Below are positions 30,886 through 42,507 of a stretch of 64,000 bases of DNA, one piece after another. This DNA comes from Acanthococcus lagerstroemiae (lineage: Eukaryota > Arthropoda > Insecta > Hemiptera > Eriococcidae), in the NCBI GenBank assembly GCA_031841125.1, contig CM063106.1:71412101-71476100 (forward strand). The letters are read 5' to 3'. Both the position numbers and the translations under genes were made by a program. The notes beneath the pieces were generated by a model. It had not been told where the DNA came from, made no database searches, and saw only the letters and a list, made by a program, of their open reading frames with translations. The first letter of the stretch is position 1; the number at the start of each line of letters is the position of its first letter.

Positions 30886-32950
30886 AGGGTGTTTCACAAA
30901 ACGGCTTTTTTCGAAATATTATGGGTGCCAGTGTTAAATGTGTTCTAGCTGATGTAAAAACACACCAGGCAAAATTATTTTGAAATCAAAAAGTTTTGAT
31001 GGTGTTGAAGTTCAGTATGGGGTTTTCTGTAAGAGAATTAGCACTTCTGCTTTAAGAAATCCTAAAAATACTGTTTTGAAAGCAAATAAATCGCTCGACT
31101 ATGAAAAATTGTTCCCTATATTGTAACACAGAAGTACCTAGTATTTGATGAAAAAATTTTCTAAAGCTCAATGGCCGATGATTCATTTTTGGATAAACGT
31201 GAACTATTTTCATTACAACTCATAAAGAAATGAACGGAAATTTGTTTATATGGGTTTCAGATACTTTACATCCATTTTTGATATTAGTTTGGTCCTAGCC
31301 CCTGTCCAACAGGCACCGCTGGGGGTCAGAACTTAAAAATTAGGGGTTGGTACTTCAAATACATTGAAAATACGGTTTTCTGAGTCGTTGAGTTCATTGT
31401 TGAGGTTCTGTTTTCAGTCACCTTCACTCAGATTGATGTAAAGGAGGCTGAGACACGCAATTATCAATTTTTCATATGCTGGCGTAGCATCGTAATATCA
31501 AGAATAGAGTTTTTTGAGTCACCAAATTCATTTTTGAGGTTATTTTCTCAGTTACACTCGCCCGAATTGATCTACAGTGGATTAAAACGTACAACATTCA
31601 CAGTAACATATCCCCCCTATTCTGACGCAAGTTCATTCGGGGCGTTTCCGGAATAGGGGTAGCAGTGTCTCGGGGCCAATTTAGCATGCATACATCGCCA
31701 AACGCTCCTCTATTATCGATTCACAGTAAAATATATGTTGGCGTACAATATATGACAGAGTAGCCACTTTGGGGAAGACCGAGAAAATTCAGGGAATTTT
31801 GTCAGTTCGGAAAAGTCAGGGAAAAGTCAGGAATTGCTAAAATTTTAATCAGAACTGGGGAACCTTTGGAGAATAATGAGAATTACAGAATATACTCTAG
31901 TTTTCAAGAATAAATGATGTTAGCGGAAAGCGTAATGACTTATTTTTTTACATAATTTTTTCAAAACTTTGTACAATACTAGCCGAAAACCTGTTAAAGA
32001 AAGTTTGAAAAAATTAGTATTTATTTAAAAAAAAAAGAGGGTTCCCTGTATCAATAATAGGGTTTCTTGAGTCGATGAGTTCATTCTTAACCTTTTTTCA
32101 GATGTAAACCCCACCCGTAATTGTCCACTGGGGATTCACCCATGAAACATTCAAAGGTACATGTGTTAGAATATCGATAATCGTTGGTTTTGGCATACTG
32201 AGATCACTTTCGTTGTTATTTGTGAGCTAAAGGAAGGAACACAAATTTACGTGAAAGGATTTTCAAACATTTTCAGGCCTTGCTCCTGTAAAACATTCTC
32301 ATCAATGAAAATATAACGTATACAAAGAGTTGTACAAATAATCTGTGAGTACTTAGAAGACTCTCAGGAGTCTTAAGGCTTTACCATGGCGTTGTTGTTG
32401 GTGCAAATGGGTCAGTGCCTTGTGGACCATTACGGATGGGGTGTACGTCTGAAAGAAGGTTAGAAACGTACTCCCCTGCTCGGAAAACCCTATTTTTGAT
32501 GCTTTTGAAATACCCATCCGCAATTTTTAGGTTCTAACCCCCGGTGGTGCCTATTGGGTGAGAATGGATGTAATAATGTGTCTGAAAACTATGTAAACGA
32601 TTTTTATTTCTTTTTATCGTATCTTTGTGAGCTGTAATGAAAATAGTTTCATGTCAGTCAAAAGTGAATCATTGGTCAGTGACCTTTGGAAATCTGTTTC
32701 ACCAAATTCTAGTTTAGTACTTTTTTGTTACAGTATAGAGGACAATTTTTTTAGTCGATTTTTTTTTCTTCAAAACTCTATTCTTGGAATTTTTTAAACA
32801 AACGTGCAAAATTTTCTTATGTGAAAATCCCATGTTAAAATTTAACCTTGTTGAGGGACCCTTCAACATTTTTTGATTAAAAAAAAATTTAGCTGGTGTG
32901 TTTTTATAATAACTAGAACATACTTCATCCTGAAACGCATAAAACTGCAA
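30886..32950. mobile_element. 2 kb foldback element with diverged long inverted arms
   Basis: Left arm about 30930-31390 and right arm about 32475-32925 are inverted copies: TGTTCTAG, AAAACACACCAG, AACTATTTTCATTACA, TACATCCAT and CAATAGGCACC (CAACAGGCACC on the left) recur in order on opposite strands. The left end begins TAGGGTGTTTCACAAAACGG. The matching right terminus seems lost, so no target duplication can be read. The structure and the AGGGTG start resemble the element at 8879-10223, but the sequences differ. Confidence 0.68.
31375..32150. repeat. diverged repeats inside the foldback, about 130-bp unit
   Basis: TTTTCTGAGTCGTTGAGTTC near 31377, TTTTTTGAGTCACCAAATTC near 31509 and TTTCTTGAGTCGATGAGTTC near 32061 head similar units. 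The first two are adjacent, about 130 bp apart. Confidence 0.5.
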
Positions 32951-32954
32951 TAAG

Positions 32955-33876
32955 GAGAAGGTAGGGGGAAAAAATAAAGACAAGCAGAAAAAATTATTTC
33001 ATTTTTAAAAATTTGAAACTCCTAGGAGACAGTATCTTCTTCCCTCAAAAATTTGGCTGGCGACAGCTGCCCCCTTGGCCTCCTTGTTGGTTCTGCCATC
33101 TATGATCTTAAAACTATTAATATTGGAAACGGAGCAACCCCACCACCCTACGCAAAAAAGAAGTCCGATTTCAACATCGAAGCTCCCATAAGCCTCGCAT
33201 TTTATGTTTTTGCAATCAGAGAATTGCGTTTCTGAAAGTTTCAGCAATATAATTCGGTTAGTCTTCATCAAAATCTAAATACGTGTTTTAGAAGAATCTG
33301 AATGATCCTGGAGTGTTGAGTCTGACCTTAATACTCTTAACTCAATCCTTATGGAATTAATGAGTCTCAAGAAATTAAGGTTCATGAATCTTACCAAGTT
33401 CAAAAAGAGCTTGGATGGTTTTGAAAATCTGCTTGTAATTTTGCAACAGCGCAAAAAGGGATTTCTCCAAAAGGGGGAGGCTGTAGTTGAAAAAATGAAT
33501 CAGTAAAATAATGGCGGATTCGCGAAATTTCGCCAAATTTTAACAAGCAAAAAATTAAGAGAAACAAAATGCTCTGATCTAAAATGTTAGTTGACTAGCT
33601 CGAAAATTTTTCGTTCCTCCTGACTTGGGTGGCGGGGAGCATCCGTATATCCCTCATTATATTTACATTACTGTAAGTTTGAACAAGTCTAATCAGTTTT
33701 AATGATTTTGAAGACCACATTGTCGAATGGGGTTTACCAAGTCTGAACCAGTGGGGCCTCTTTAATCACTTTCCTCAGAAAATTTCATTCCCCAAAATCT
33801 CTAAATCTTTTTTTTTTTTTTTTGTTCTGAAAAACCGAGTACATTTTATGGACCCCAAAATTAATATTATAATAAA
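32955..33876. repeat. AT-rich DNA with AGTCTT satellite pieces
   Basis: Unassigned except for motifs of the AGTCTT family near 33290-33440 (TGAGTCTGACCTTAATACTC, GAGTCTCAAGAAATTAAGG) and 33680-33740. T17 run near 33808. Confidence 0.4.
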
Positions 33877-34448
33877 TGTGGCAGTTTCTATAAAAAGGGG
33901 TACCTTTGTTGATCCGACGAATTTTGAGTTATGGACAGTACGTAAGTACTAGAGGAACGAATGCCCATTCCAACGAGCTATCGACGAGATTTGTAACGTT
34001 TTTTGTTCCGGAGATACAAGCGGTCAAAGATGAGTGTAACAAGAACGCGCAAAAACACGTTTTTGGGAAAAACGTGTTTAAAGTTAGACACACCTTTTTC
34101 TCCCACTCCGTCAAGCGGCCCTAACTCGCCGGGGAATCACGTTACCAGCCTCGACGAGGGCTTGTTGGAAAGGTAATTTTTTGCTCTTTTGCGTGGTAAC
34201 AATTCAGAACATCGGATTTAGCTGACATTCGCATTCTTTTCTCATTCTCTTTCATAATTCTCTCTCTCTCTCTCCCCTCCCCCCTTCTCTTGCATGCGCG
34301 TAAATTTTGTCTCTATGTTTTTTCTATAGAAATCAACTAAAATCTCAAAATTGATTTTGTCAACCAAAAAATTTTATTTTTATTTTTTCGCATTTTTTGA
34401 GACTTTGATCGATTGACAAAGTTACCCCTTTTTATAGAAACTGCCACA
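33877..34448. mobile_element. 572-bp inverted-repeat element
   Basis: Ends TGTGGCAGTTTCTATAAAAA on both strands; the match continues through GGGGTA and CTTTG for about 32 bp. It has a CT microsatellite near 34260 and an internal hairpin AAACACGTTTTT/AAAAACGTGTTT at 34051-34080. No coding capacity. The flanks are AT-rich, so no convincing target duplication could be read. Confidence 0.72.
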
Positions 34449-34639
34449 AATATTAAATAATGAAATAAAAGGATTAAAATTATTTAAGTAATTTATAGAT
34501 AAAATTATTCCAAAAATAATTTGAATAATTATAAAAAGGGAAATTATTTACTTACATGTTTCAAAATGTACTGATGTAATTTGGAAATTGAGCCTACTCA
34601 GAAATTGCTTCCGATCCGCGTGAATTCAAGAAATCTTTA

Positions 34640-35000
34640 AACAATTAGTTCTTGCGAGTCTTTAGGTCAGCCGAATATGTTTTATTAACTCTTATAAGAG
34701 TGTGAATAAGTCTTACCAAGGGAGTAACGCAATCTGCCTTAGCCATAGTCTTAATGGATCTTAACTACTCTTGACGAAGGTTGAACGATATTTAACAGTC
34801 TAGATGTACTGATCATTCAGGAATGGTGATTCAGGACAGAATTGTGAGAGAATTCGAATGAATCTAAGAAATATTCGAATGAGGCTTGGATGAGTCTGTA
34901 GAAATTTTATTTCAAGAGTCTTTAATCTCTTAACACGCGTTGATTGAGTCTAACAAACCATACTGGAGTTTGAGTTGGATTTAAGGCTCTGTTGTTTCGA
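34640..35000. repeat. AGTCTT satellite piece
   Basis: Repeated GAGTCTTTAGGTCAG, AATAAGTCTTACCAAGG, TTAATGGATCTTAACTACTC, CAAGAGTCTTTAATCTCTTA. Units are highly diverged. Confidence 0.5.
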
Positions 35001-35187
35001 TAAATAGAGCGCGGATTCATGACCATAGGCGTAGCAGCAAAACTATTCTTTGAGGGGTACACCTCTTGGGCTGCGTAATCCTGCCCCAAACATAAATTTT
35101 TGGACCTGATTGCTAATAGGGCAACACTGGAAGGGAGGGGATTTTCTAGATTTTCTGGTTGATACTCCCATTGTCATGAATAATTAT

Positions 35188-35612
35188 TCTTCAAGCGTCA
35201 TATCCGATGCCAGAGGTGGTCGCAGTTTCTGACGCGCGACTCTGCTGGGTTAGTCGGGGTAGTTTGTCGTTACTTTCGCCACGGTTTTGTTGTACAGAGT
35301 TTTCCTTCTCTATGCTGAAGAGTGTGCTGCCGCAGTTCGCTTACTAACCACGTGTTTCACGACGTTGAGTAAACTGTCCACGACGTGCACACGCATAGTA
35401 CCAATCTTCTGATCTGGTGGTAACACACTTCTTGTTCATGTAAACTGTGGGGGGGGGGGGGGTTACGATACTGCAGTCGCTGTGTTCGCTAGGATGTTAG
35501 CGGGGGTATTCAATTATCACTATCTTTTCAGCGTTGGTGGGACTCGAACCCGAGACGTAAAACTTGCGAAGGGGGTACGGGGGTACATTACCTTTTGGCC
35601 ACTCAGAACTTT
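35188..35612 (-). mobile_element. SINE family 2, copy a
   Basis: On minus the head has A box-like TGGCCAAAAGGTAATGTACC near 35600 and B box GGTTCGAGTCCCACC near 35549. The body is shared with the copies at 39601-39957 and 53222-53665, for example TTCTGATCTGGTGGTAA, TTAGTCGGGGTAGTTT, GTTTTCCTTCT and CGCTAGGATGTTAGCGGGGG. The 3' end on minus (low coordinate) is near TTCTTCAAGC. A G14 run at 35449-35462 has expanded inside it. Confidence 0.82.
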
Positions 35613-35639
35613 ATTGGTCCCATCTGACGGAACCAAAAG

Positions 35640-36580
35640 ATGTTTTGGAAGAGTCTGATGAGTTTTAAAGAATTCTAATTTCAAAGGGGATGTGCATGAG
35701 CTTATCACATAAGAGGAATAAGTTTGTTGGACACTTGATAGTGAATGTTATCTCATTTTCTTTTCTGAAGACGTTGCTGGGTTTTAAATAATTCGTGGTG
35801 GGCTCAGCAGGCTGAGAATAACCTGGTCCTGAACGCGTTTCTGTTACGGTACAGTGAATTTCGAATAAGTCAGTAGTAAAAATCTCTTTTGACGTAGATT
35901 CTTGAAGCATGAAGTTTGTAGCTTACGGCTATAAATAATATTTTCCTATAACTGGCGCTTAATGGAGTTTAAAGATACAGCTCTCGGCTTCCGTTTGGTC
36001 CCTAGCAAATAGTATACAAAGATGCATCAAGTATGTTATGCCTTTTCAGTGTTGGCCACGGAATGAAGCTCCTCTCCTCGGTTTGACTTCGAGCTCGGTA
36101 CAGAGAATGCTGAAACTGAAGTATGTGAAAGTTGTTAGCCTGTCGAGGAGATGAGTACAGAAATAATAAATTCGAATGTAGTCTACGCACACATAATACC
36201 ATTAGCTGAAGGAGATATTAGTATACCAAGGAAAAAGAAGAAAACGCAACCAGACGAAAAAAATTCATCACCGTTGTAAATCTGTAATCGAGGATTAGGA
36301 AACGGTGTGTACGATTACAAAATCGAAAGCCATATCTCAGTCGAATATTTACATAATATTAAACATAAAAGAATATACAAACAAAACAAACATAGAAAAA
36401 AAAAACACGATCCCAATTTATACCTCGGAGCGTGTATACCTAAACCTGTTCGTATATTTATTTTTCGACCTACTCGTATCGATGAACGAATGCTTCTTGC
36501 CAGACCCGAATTGATACCCCACGTATGATTTTTACCTTTATTTACTTTCTTATAATCACCGTATTTACTGTCGGTCGATA
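35640..36580. other. unassigned DNA
   Basis: No gene or repeat assigned. Confidence 0.45.
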
Positions 36581-36599
36581 AATCACAACCCTTGGAGAT

Positions 36600-37830
36600 T
36601 GATTATCCAAATAACGCCGAACCATGCCGACAAAAATCCAATGCCTACGAGTTTTTTTGCCAATCTACGTTTCGTCTCTGTAAGATATAGGTATAAGCTA
36701 AGAGCTTTCTGGCAAAGCACCGTTAACTCGTGCGCAAATCTTTGCGAGATTCTCTCGAATGCGAATAATAGTCCGCGGCACATTCGATTTGGATCATGTA
36801 TTAATCTTGGCATCATTGTTGGGACACACTTTGGTGGAACCTTTCCAGCTGCTTAACCTGTTTGCGATATAAGGTCCAGGACTCACACCCATATAGCAAA
36901 GTGGGCAACACCACCGCCTTATATACATTGGTCTTGGTAGCTGGTGTGATATCGCGATTCCTGTTTCTAATTTGCTCTCAACCCGAGCCCTGGAATCCAC
37001 CGTTTCGAGCATTACTTCAGCGACGTCGGGGAGGCTGTTAGGGCTGTCTTAGCCCTCTTCCCTTCTGGCCGAAAAACTGACACAGGTCGAAATCTGGCGA
37101 GTCGCTACGTGGGCTCGAACCCGGGACCTTCGGACCAGCCGAGTATTGATTACTTTCACCAACAACTTGCCTGCCGTGAGCAAAAGGGAGATGCCTCTGT
37201 AGTTCCCACAGTCATGCACATCACCTTTCCTCTTATAGATTTTGACTATATTCGCAGTTTGAAAGTCAGGTGGTATTTTGCGCTCGTTTGGGTGTTTGTC
37301 ATTAGCTGGTGAAGCCTAACGTGTAGCTTCCTGCCTTCAGCCTTGAGCATCTCTGCGGGGATTCCATCGGGCCCGTAGCTCGGCCATTGTGGGAGGATGA
37401 TCCAGCTCTATTGCCACTCCATACTGCAGTAGCAGCCTTTGTGCATTCCTAATATCCACTTCTCAGCCCTAGTTCATCAGCTCTCTAATGTGCTCTACCC
37501 AACGGCCTTCAATGGAACCAGCTTCCTTGAGAAGAGCGCCAGTTTTATGCCGCATTGGCGCCGCAGCGGCTCTAAGGGGGGGGGAGCATATAGTTATTTT
37601 ACTGCTTAGAAGAAGTTGCGATGGTCATGATCCTCAGCAAATCTCTGGATTTCCTCTGCTTTACCTGTGAGCCATTCATTTTTGAGCCGTCTAGTTTCCT
37701 TTTGGAGCTCTCTTTTGGACTCTCGCAATACCTCCTAGTACGGTTGATTGGAAGGGCAGCTCAAGACTTTGGCTTGCAGCTCATTTCTCCAGTTGATGAG
37801 GGGAGTAAGCTGATGAAAGGTCATTAAACT
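36600..37830 (-). pseudogene. RTE-like non-LTR relic with nested SINE
   Basis: On minus from about 37830: linker frames (RRYCESPKESSKRKLDGSKM), then SYGPDGIPAEMLKAEGRKLH near 37370, then the next RT block in a degenerate state (KVMCMTVGTTEASPF, standing for a GDVHDCGNYRGISLLS-type block) near 37190. After the SINE, frames resume at DITPATKTNVYKAVVLPTLL with YGCESWTLYRKQVKQLERFH near 36900, the C-terminal block. Everything between, including the FADD catalytic block, is missing, and the SINE sits exactly at that gap. Many stops and frameshifts. This copy is older than the one at 26470-30292 and from a different subfamily (LPTLLYGCE type). Confidence 0.82.
36972..37134 (-). mobile_element. SINE family 1, copy b (5' truncated)
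   Basis: Aligns with copies a and c from the B box (GGTTCGAGCCC on minus) to the 3' end; the A box part of the tRNA head is missing. It lies inside the RTE relic. Confidence 0.85.
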
Positions 37831-38075
37831 TTCCACTGTAAGATATCTTCAGGCACTGGTGTAGGAACGGAGGGGGGGGGGCGTTTCGGGTTAGGATTCC
37901 CCTTTCCAACACTGTCAAAAAGAGCATTTCGGAATGCATTTTAGAGCATTAATTAAAGCAAGAAGATGACCGAATATGTGCTATAGCAACCACTGATTTC
38001 CCCCCAAGACTATAGCCTTCTCACGTTAGTGCTTTGAGGGCTGAAAAATTGTGGATTTCGGGTTTAATCTTCCCC

Positions 38076-38090
38076 GCGGACCTCTGTAAA
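38076..38090. repeat. SINE target-site duplication, left
   Basis: GCGGACCTCTGTAAA, identical to 38311-38325. Confidence 0.92.
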
Positions 38091-38310
38091 GGAGGTCTGG
38101 TTGGCCAAGTGAATAGCGCGTTGGTCTCAGAATCCGGAGGTCCCGGGTTCGAACCCACGTAGCAACTCGCCAGAATTTTCGACCCAGGCCGGTTTTTCGG
38201 CCAGTAGGGAAGAGGGCTAAGATAGCCCTAACAGCCTCCCCGACGTCTCTGAAGTAATGCTCGAAAGGGCGGATTCCAGGACTCGGGTGGAGAGTAAATT
38301 AGAAAAGATG
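38091..38310 (+). mobile_element. SINE family 1, copy c, complete
   Basis: A 220-bp tRNA-derived SINE. A box-like GGTTGGCCAAGTGAATAGCG at 38100, B box GGGTTCGAACCC at 38145, then a body with the palindrome GGCCGGTTTTTCGGCC and the segment AGCCTCCCCGACGTCTCTGA, ending AGAGTAAATTAGAAAAGATG. It is transcribed by RNA polymerase III in such families and moved by a partner LINE; the partner is unknown. The perfect 15-bp duplication shows it inserted intact and fairly recently into repeat X. The head is clearly tRNA-like but cannot be assigned to one isotype with confidence. Confidence 0.92.
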
Positions 38311-38325
38311 GCGGACCTCTGTAAA
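38311..38325. repeat. SINE target-site duplication, right
   Basis: GCGGACCTCTGTAAA, matching the left copy at all 15 positions. Confidence 0.92.
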
Positions 38326-38455
38326 AGTTAACGATGCTAGGGTTGCAGATCAGACTTGCAAGACGAGTATGCGAAAGTTAGAACATGCTCAGTACGCTTT
38401 CTTCGCTTCCTACCCAAAACCATATGAAATCCAGTAAAATCAGGCATCCAGTTCT

Positions 38456-39389
38456 CACAATATACGCGGATCCTCTTCAATTTTATAGCTCTCTGTAGAA
38501 GGATTAGAAACAAAGCTACGAGCGAAAAACTAATTTCGGACAACGTCGATGCCCCTTTGGTGGATCAAGCTCACATGATACACAGAAGAGTGCCCCCTAT
38601 AACAATGCCAAGTTCCAAACCATATGAATTAATGCACGATTCGGCCCATTGTTTATCTCATTTGCCTGGACTGAAAGAATTTCGGGAGGTCGCGGTCATC
38701 GCGATGCGACATGCGCTCCTCTGTTTTGTTATCTTGGCGTTGACCAAATTCACGACCACGCCATCGTATTCGGAAATTATATATAGTTAGTCGGGCTGGC
38801 TAATTTCAAGATAAATACGTTTCCAGCATACTCAACTATTACAGACAGTTACCAAATACCTACGTGCGATTGTGTGGGTAATATCATCGTTCTGCGAAAT
38901 GAACGTCAGTTTAGGACAATGACGTCAAAATTATTATGTCACGTCGCCGCCGAATCGTGAACGCCTTTGAAGCGAATACAACGAAGCGCTGATGAATTTT
39001 TAATAACTCAAAATTTATTGCCATTCTGATTGCACGGATACGATACGAACGGTAGAGTCATCAGTGCAATGTCTCGATTGATATATCGGCGGTCAAAATC
39101 AGCACGTATAACTAACGGTGGAGATGGTGTATCGGCAGGACTACCAGTAGCTATTCGTATGAATTGTGGATGTGATATTTCGGGAACCATGATGGGTTAA
39201 GGTTTTTGGGGGGCTCTTAGATCACGTGTGCAAGGAGCCTTTCATGTTGCACTTCGTAGTCCCGTTTTATGTGGGATTCTTATACTGTCACCAGGCGGGG
39301 TGTCGTGAACTCTGTCGGAGTGGGGCTAGAAATAGGTCGAAAATGTTGACATAGAACGAAAAATTTTCAATGAAAGAAAAAAAAACCTC
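38456..39389. other. unassigned DNA
   Basis: No gene assigned. Short frames at 38557-38790 (plus) and 39008-39190 (minus) have no known motifs. Confidence 0.4.
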
Positions 39390-39600
39390 AACTATTTCAT
39401 ATTTTGCTGACTAATGCCCGGAATGCCAATAAAATGGCTGAAAACTTACTGAAAAATGCCGATCATATAGAAAATAAACGTCACCGACACACAGAAAAGA
39501 AATACCAACCACTTCCATATTTTGTTGCTGATTACATGGCGATAAGCATTCCGGAAAATACCGACACGGTAAAAAAATTTTTTTTCCGAAGTGCCGTGCT
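39390..39600. repeat. minisatellite with TTTTGCTGACT/ATGCCGAC motifs
   Basis: CATATTTTGCTGACTAATGC at 39398 and CATATTTTGTTGCTGATTAC at 39517, with AATGCCGATCATA and AATACCGACACGG between and after. The same unit style occurs at 44690-45020. Confidence 0.5.
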
Positions 39601-39957
39601 CGTTTCCTGACTCGCGACTTTCCTGGCACAGTTAGTCGGGGTAGTTTACATTGCTTTTCCCTCGGTTTGTCGCATTAGAGTTTTCCTTCTTTATGCCAAA
39701 GAGTGCGCAGCTGCAGTTCGCTTTCTAGCTACGTGTTACACGACGTTGAGTAAGATGTTCATAACGTACACACGCACAGTATCAATTTTTCTGATCTGGT
39801 GGTAATACGCTCTGCGATTGTAATGCCTTATTCGTTCGAACTGGCGAAGGCGAGGGTTAAAGGACGCGCTATCTTTCCACCTCGATTGATGCTGAATTCG
39901 CTATGTTTCGCTAGGATGTTAGCGGGGGTATTCGAACATCACTATAGCAATATTGCT
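39601..39957 (-). mobile_element. SINE family 2, copy b (head missing)
   Basis: Aligns with copies a and c from GACTCGCGACTTTCCTGG to GCTAGGATGTTAGCGGGGGT. The tRNA-like head expected at the high-coordinate end is absent, so it is 5' truncated on minus. Confidence 0.8.
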
Positions 39958-40190
39958 TTTGTGAAGTTTGACAAAGCCAAATTGGAACTTGTATTTGTTA
40001 AAGAAGTAGTTGTACCTAAAAAAGTGAAAACTGAACTTTCTACTATTAATGAAAGAGATCAGTTGGATTTTTTGTTGTGTTGTAAAAAGAGCTGTTTAGC
40101 TATGGCAGAATATTTATACGTGAAACGCTTAAATCATTCAAAAATTTCAGCTTTGAGATTTATGTGGTTCATAAACCAATTTTAAAAAAG
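39958..40190 (+). other. protein-like open frame, unrecognised
   Basis: Directly after the SINE the plus frame reads AFVKFDKAKLELVFVKEVVV, then TELSTINERDQLDFLLCCKK and SCLAMAEYLYVKRLNHSKIS to a stop at 40183. The composition is protein-like for about 75 codons, and the SINE interrupts it upstream. It may be a relic of a transposase or an exon; I cannot name a family. Confidence 0.25.
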
Positions 40191-41158
40191 TTGAAAGTTA
40201 TCCTAATTTGGCTTAAGATGTTGAAATGATTCCAAACTTATTGAATATTAGTGAAATGGATAATACAATGTACACATATATTGTATGGTGAATGTGTGCT
40301 ATTAAAAAGTGAGAACATTTTTGAAGAAGAAATTACTATCAGCAATCTTTTGACCTATGAATCGGGGTTTGAAAAGTATCTTAATCTATGTATTATTTTT
40401 CAAATTTGGGCATACTAGTTTTTTTTCCACTTCGAATATTTTAATTTTGAGTTGAGCAGATAGTTAGAATTTTGTTTCGACAGCGTACGCAGCCCCACAA
40501 AAATTGCTATATGGGCTAAAACTTTGGAAATTTTGGTCATTTTGATTTTGAGGTCACTTTTTTGTGAATTTTGGCGACTTTTTCAATTTTTTTGAGGAAA
40601 CGTTTGAGTGGCACCCTGTTGTGCGCTACATTTTGCTATATTTCGTTTTGTGAGTGTGGCTACACTGATTGTAATGAAAAATGTTCAAGCCGTGATTTTG
40701 AGTCGTCCCTCTATCAGTTTATGTTTTCAAACAGTATACAACTTGCTTGTGAAAGTGTAAAGCTCAGTATAAAGGATGCGTTCATAGTTACCTCAGTTGT
40801 GTGGGGCTTTTTTGAACACATTTTCCCTGTTATTCGCGTTTGAACGCTAAAGAGTCGTTCTTTAGTCTTTAGCAGCCTAATGAAATGCGACGCGCTGATT
40901 GGTGTACTTGGACTTTGGACAAAAAGATGATCAGTGACAAAAATGTTGTTTAAAAAAAAACTGAAGTTGGGCTCATCTGGAAGGAAATGATAAGAGCCGA
41001 CACTTTAGTTCTCTTCAGTTTTCCATACAAAATAATAATATTGAAGATGCTGGAACTCATTTTACTTGTACATGTATTTATGGTAAAAATACCCTGATTA
41101 TCTTTTCGTCCATAACACTAGCACACCTACAGGAGTGTCCAAACGCCAGTATATTTAT
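40191..41158. other. unassigned AT-rich DNA
   Basis: No gene or repeat assigned. Confidence 0.45.
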
Positions 41159-42150
41159 GTTACCGTGAAAGTCGATAGTTAGGTATTATCGATAATCACT
41201 AGTCATTATCGACAATACCTATGAGAGGCAGTTAAAGTTGATAATTTAAATATTTTTATGTACATTAACTAGTGATTATCGATAATCGCTAGCAGCTTGT
41301 AGTGAAAGTTGATAATTATCAGACAATATCAGATTCACGAGCTTCCCAGGTTTCAGTACATTGTAATATATCTTATTAGTGACATGACGAAGAACCTGCG
41401 AATTTTATGAGAAATTTTCAGTTTTTCTATCCCGTTCATAACAAAGGGTGACTAAAAATAGATTAGCACTGTACCCATCTTTAGACAGGTTGCTGGCCAA
41501 AGGTGGTGAAATCATTAAATTCGAGACCCTCTCTTGCCCATGCCTCTGAATTAATGAAAAACAGAGTAAAAACCAATTTTTTAAATCAAAATCCGTTACT
41601 AATATTACGAGTGATTAGAAAAGTACATTGCCTAGTGCAATTACCGCTTGAAAATGTTCGAATGACGATCTTTCCAATTACTGGATTCTTAAGAGTTTTG
41701 ATAAGAAATCACTGAAGTTTTGAAGTCCACCACAGATCAATCTTTTTAAAAAGAATAATGGGTAAGGTAAACTTGAAAATACAACACACCATACACACGG
41801 CAGTTTTCATTGATTTCATAGTGCAAAAATCACATTCCCATTGTTACCCAGTCCTTCTCTGCTAGCAAATTTATGAGAAACCTGTCCAAAGATGGTACTC
41901 TGGCCAAAAGTGGACGATTTACCCTATACAAATAATGACCTAATCTTTCTTACCATTTCGACGACGTTAGAAATATTTTTTCAACTTTCAATACGCGCTG
42001 TTAGCGATTATCGATGTTAATGCACACAATACCTAGTTAATGTTAATAAAAATGTTTTATTATCTCATTCCCTAAAACAGTCCGTCAGTGTCGATAATCA
42101 CTAGTCATTTTCGACATTCCCTGAATTATCGACTTTCACTGTGACATGTA
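41159..42150. mobile_element. about 1 kb inverted-repeat element with TATCGATAATCACTAG motifs
   Basis: Left end near ACCGTGAAAGTCGATAGTTA and right end on minus ACAGTGAAAGTCGATAATTC. Both ends then carry TCGATAATCACTAGTCAT, and further copies lie in both orientations near 41267, 41277 and 42003. No coding capacity. The exact boundary and target duplication are not resolved. Confidence 0.7.
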
Positions 42151-42507
42151 CTTATACATAATTATATGAGAACTCGACAACGGCGAACCTCAAAATAATG
42201 CCGTTTAAGAACTTTACTTACGAATTTTCATACAGATCTATCAGGAAATATAATGTAAATAGATAAACTTCGTTAAAAAACTAACTTATTTGAATATTTA
42301 TAGAAAACAATGGCGAGAACAATCCGAAAATATCATTCACAATGATAACAAACTTACTTTCCCTCAACAACGAATTTCGGCCATCTATAAACTCTAAGCA
42401 AGCTCTCTATAAAGTGTTTTCCATATAATTACAGTATTCTCACCTTTTTGTTTCTACTTTCAAATCATCTACGTAAATAATCTACAACCAAAAATATTCT
42501 TCATTGC

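Larger units (their letters stand above)
37855..38455. repeat. repeat X, copy interrupted by a SINE
   Basis: 37855-38075 aligns with 52569-52790 (shared: CACTGGTGTAGGAACGGAGG with one or two changes, AACACTGTCAAAAAGAG, ATATGTGCT, GTGGATTTCGGG). After the SINE, 38345-38455 aligns with 53112-53215 (CTTCCTACCC, ATATGAAATCCAGT). It is a dispersed repeat, probably a retroelement part. G9-10 run at about 37872. Confidence 0.72.

Noticed and set aside
38091..38165. A real tRNA gene
   Set aside because: A and B boxes are present, but the stems do not pair as a cloverleaf and the unit has a SINE body, tail and target duplication.
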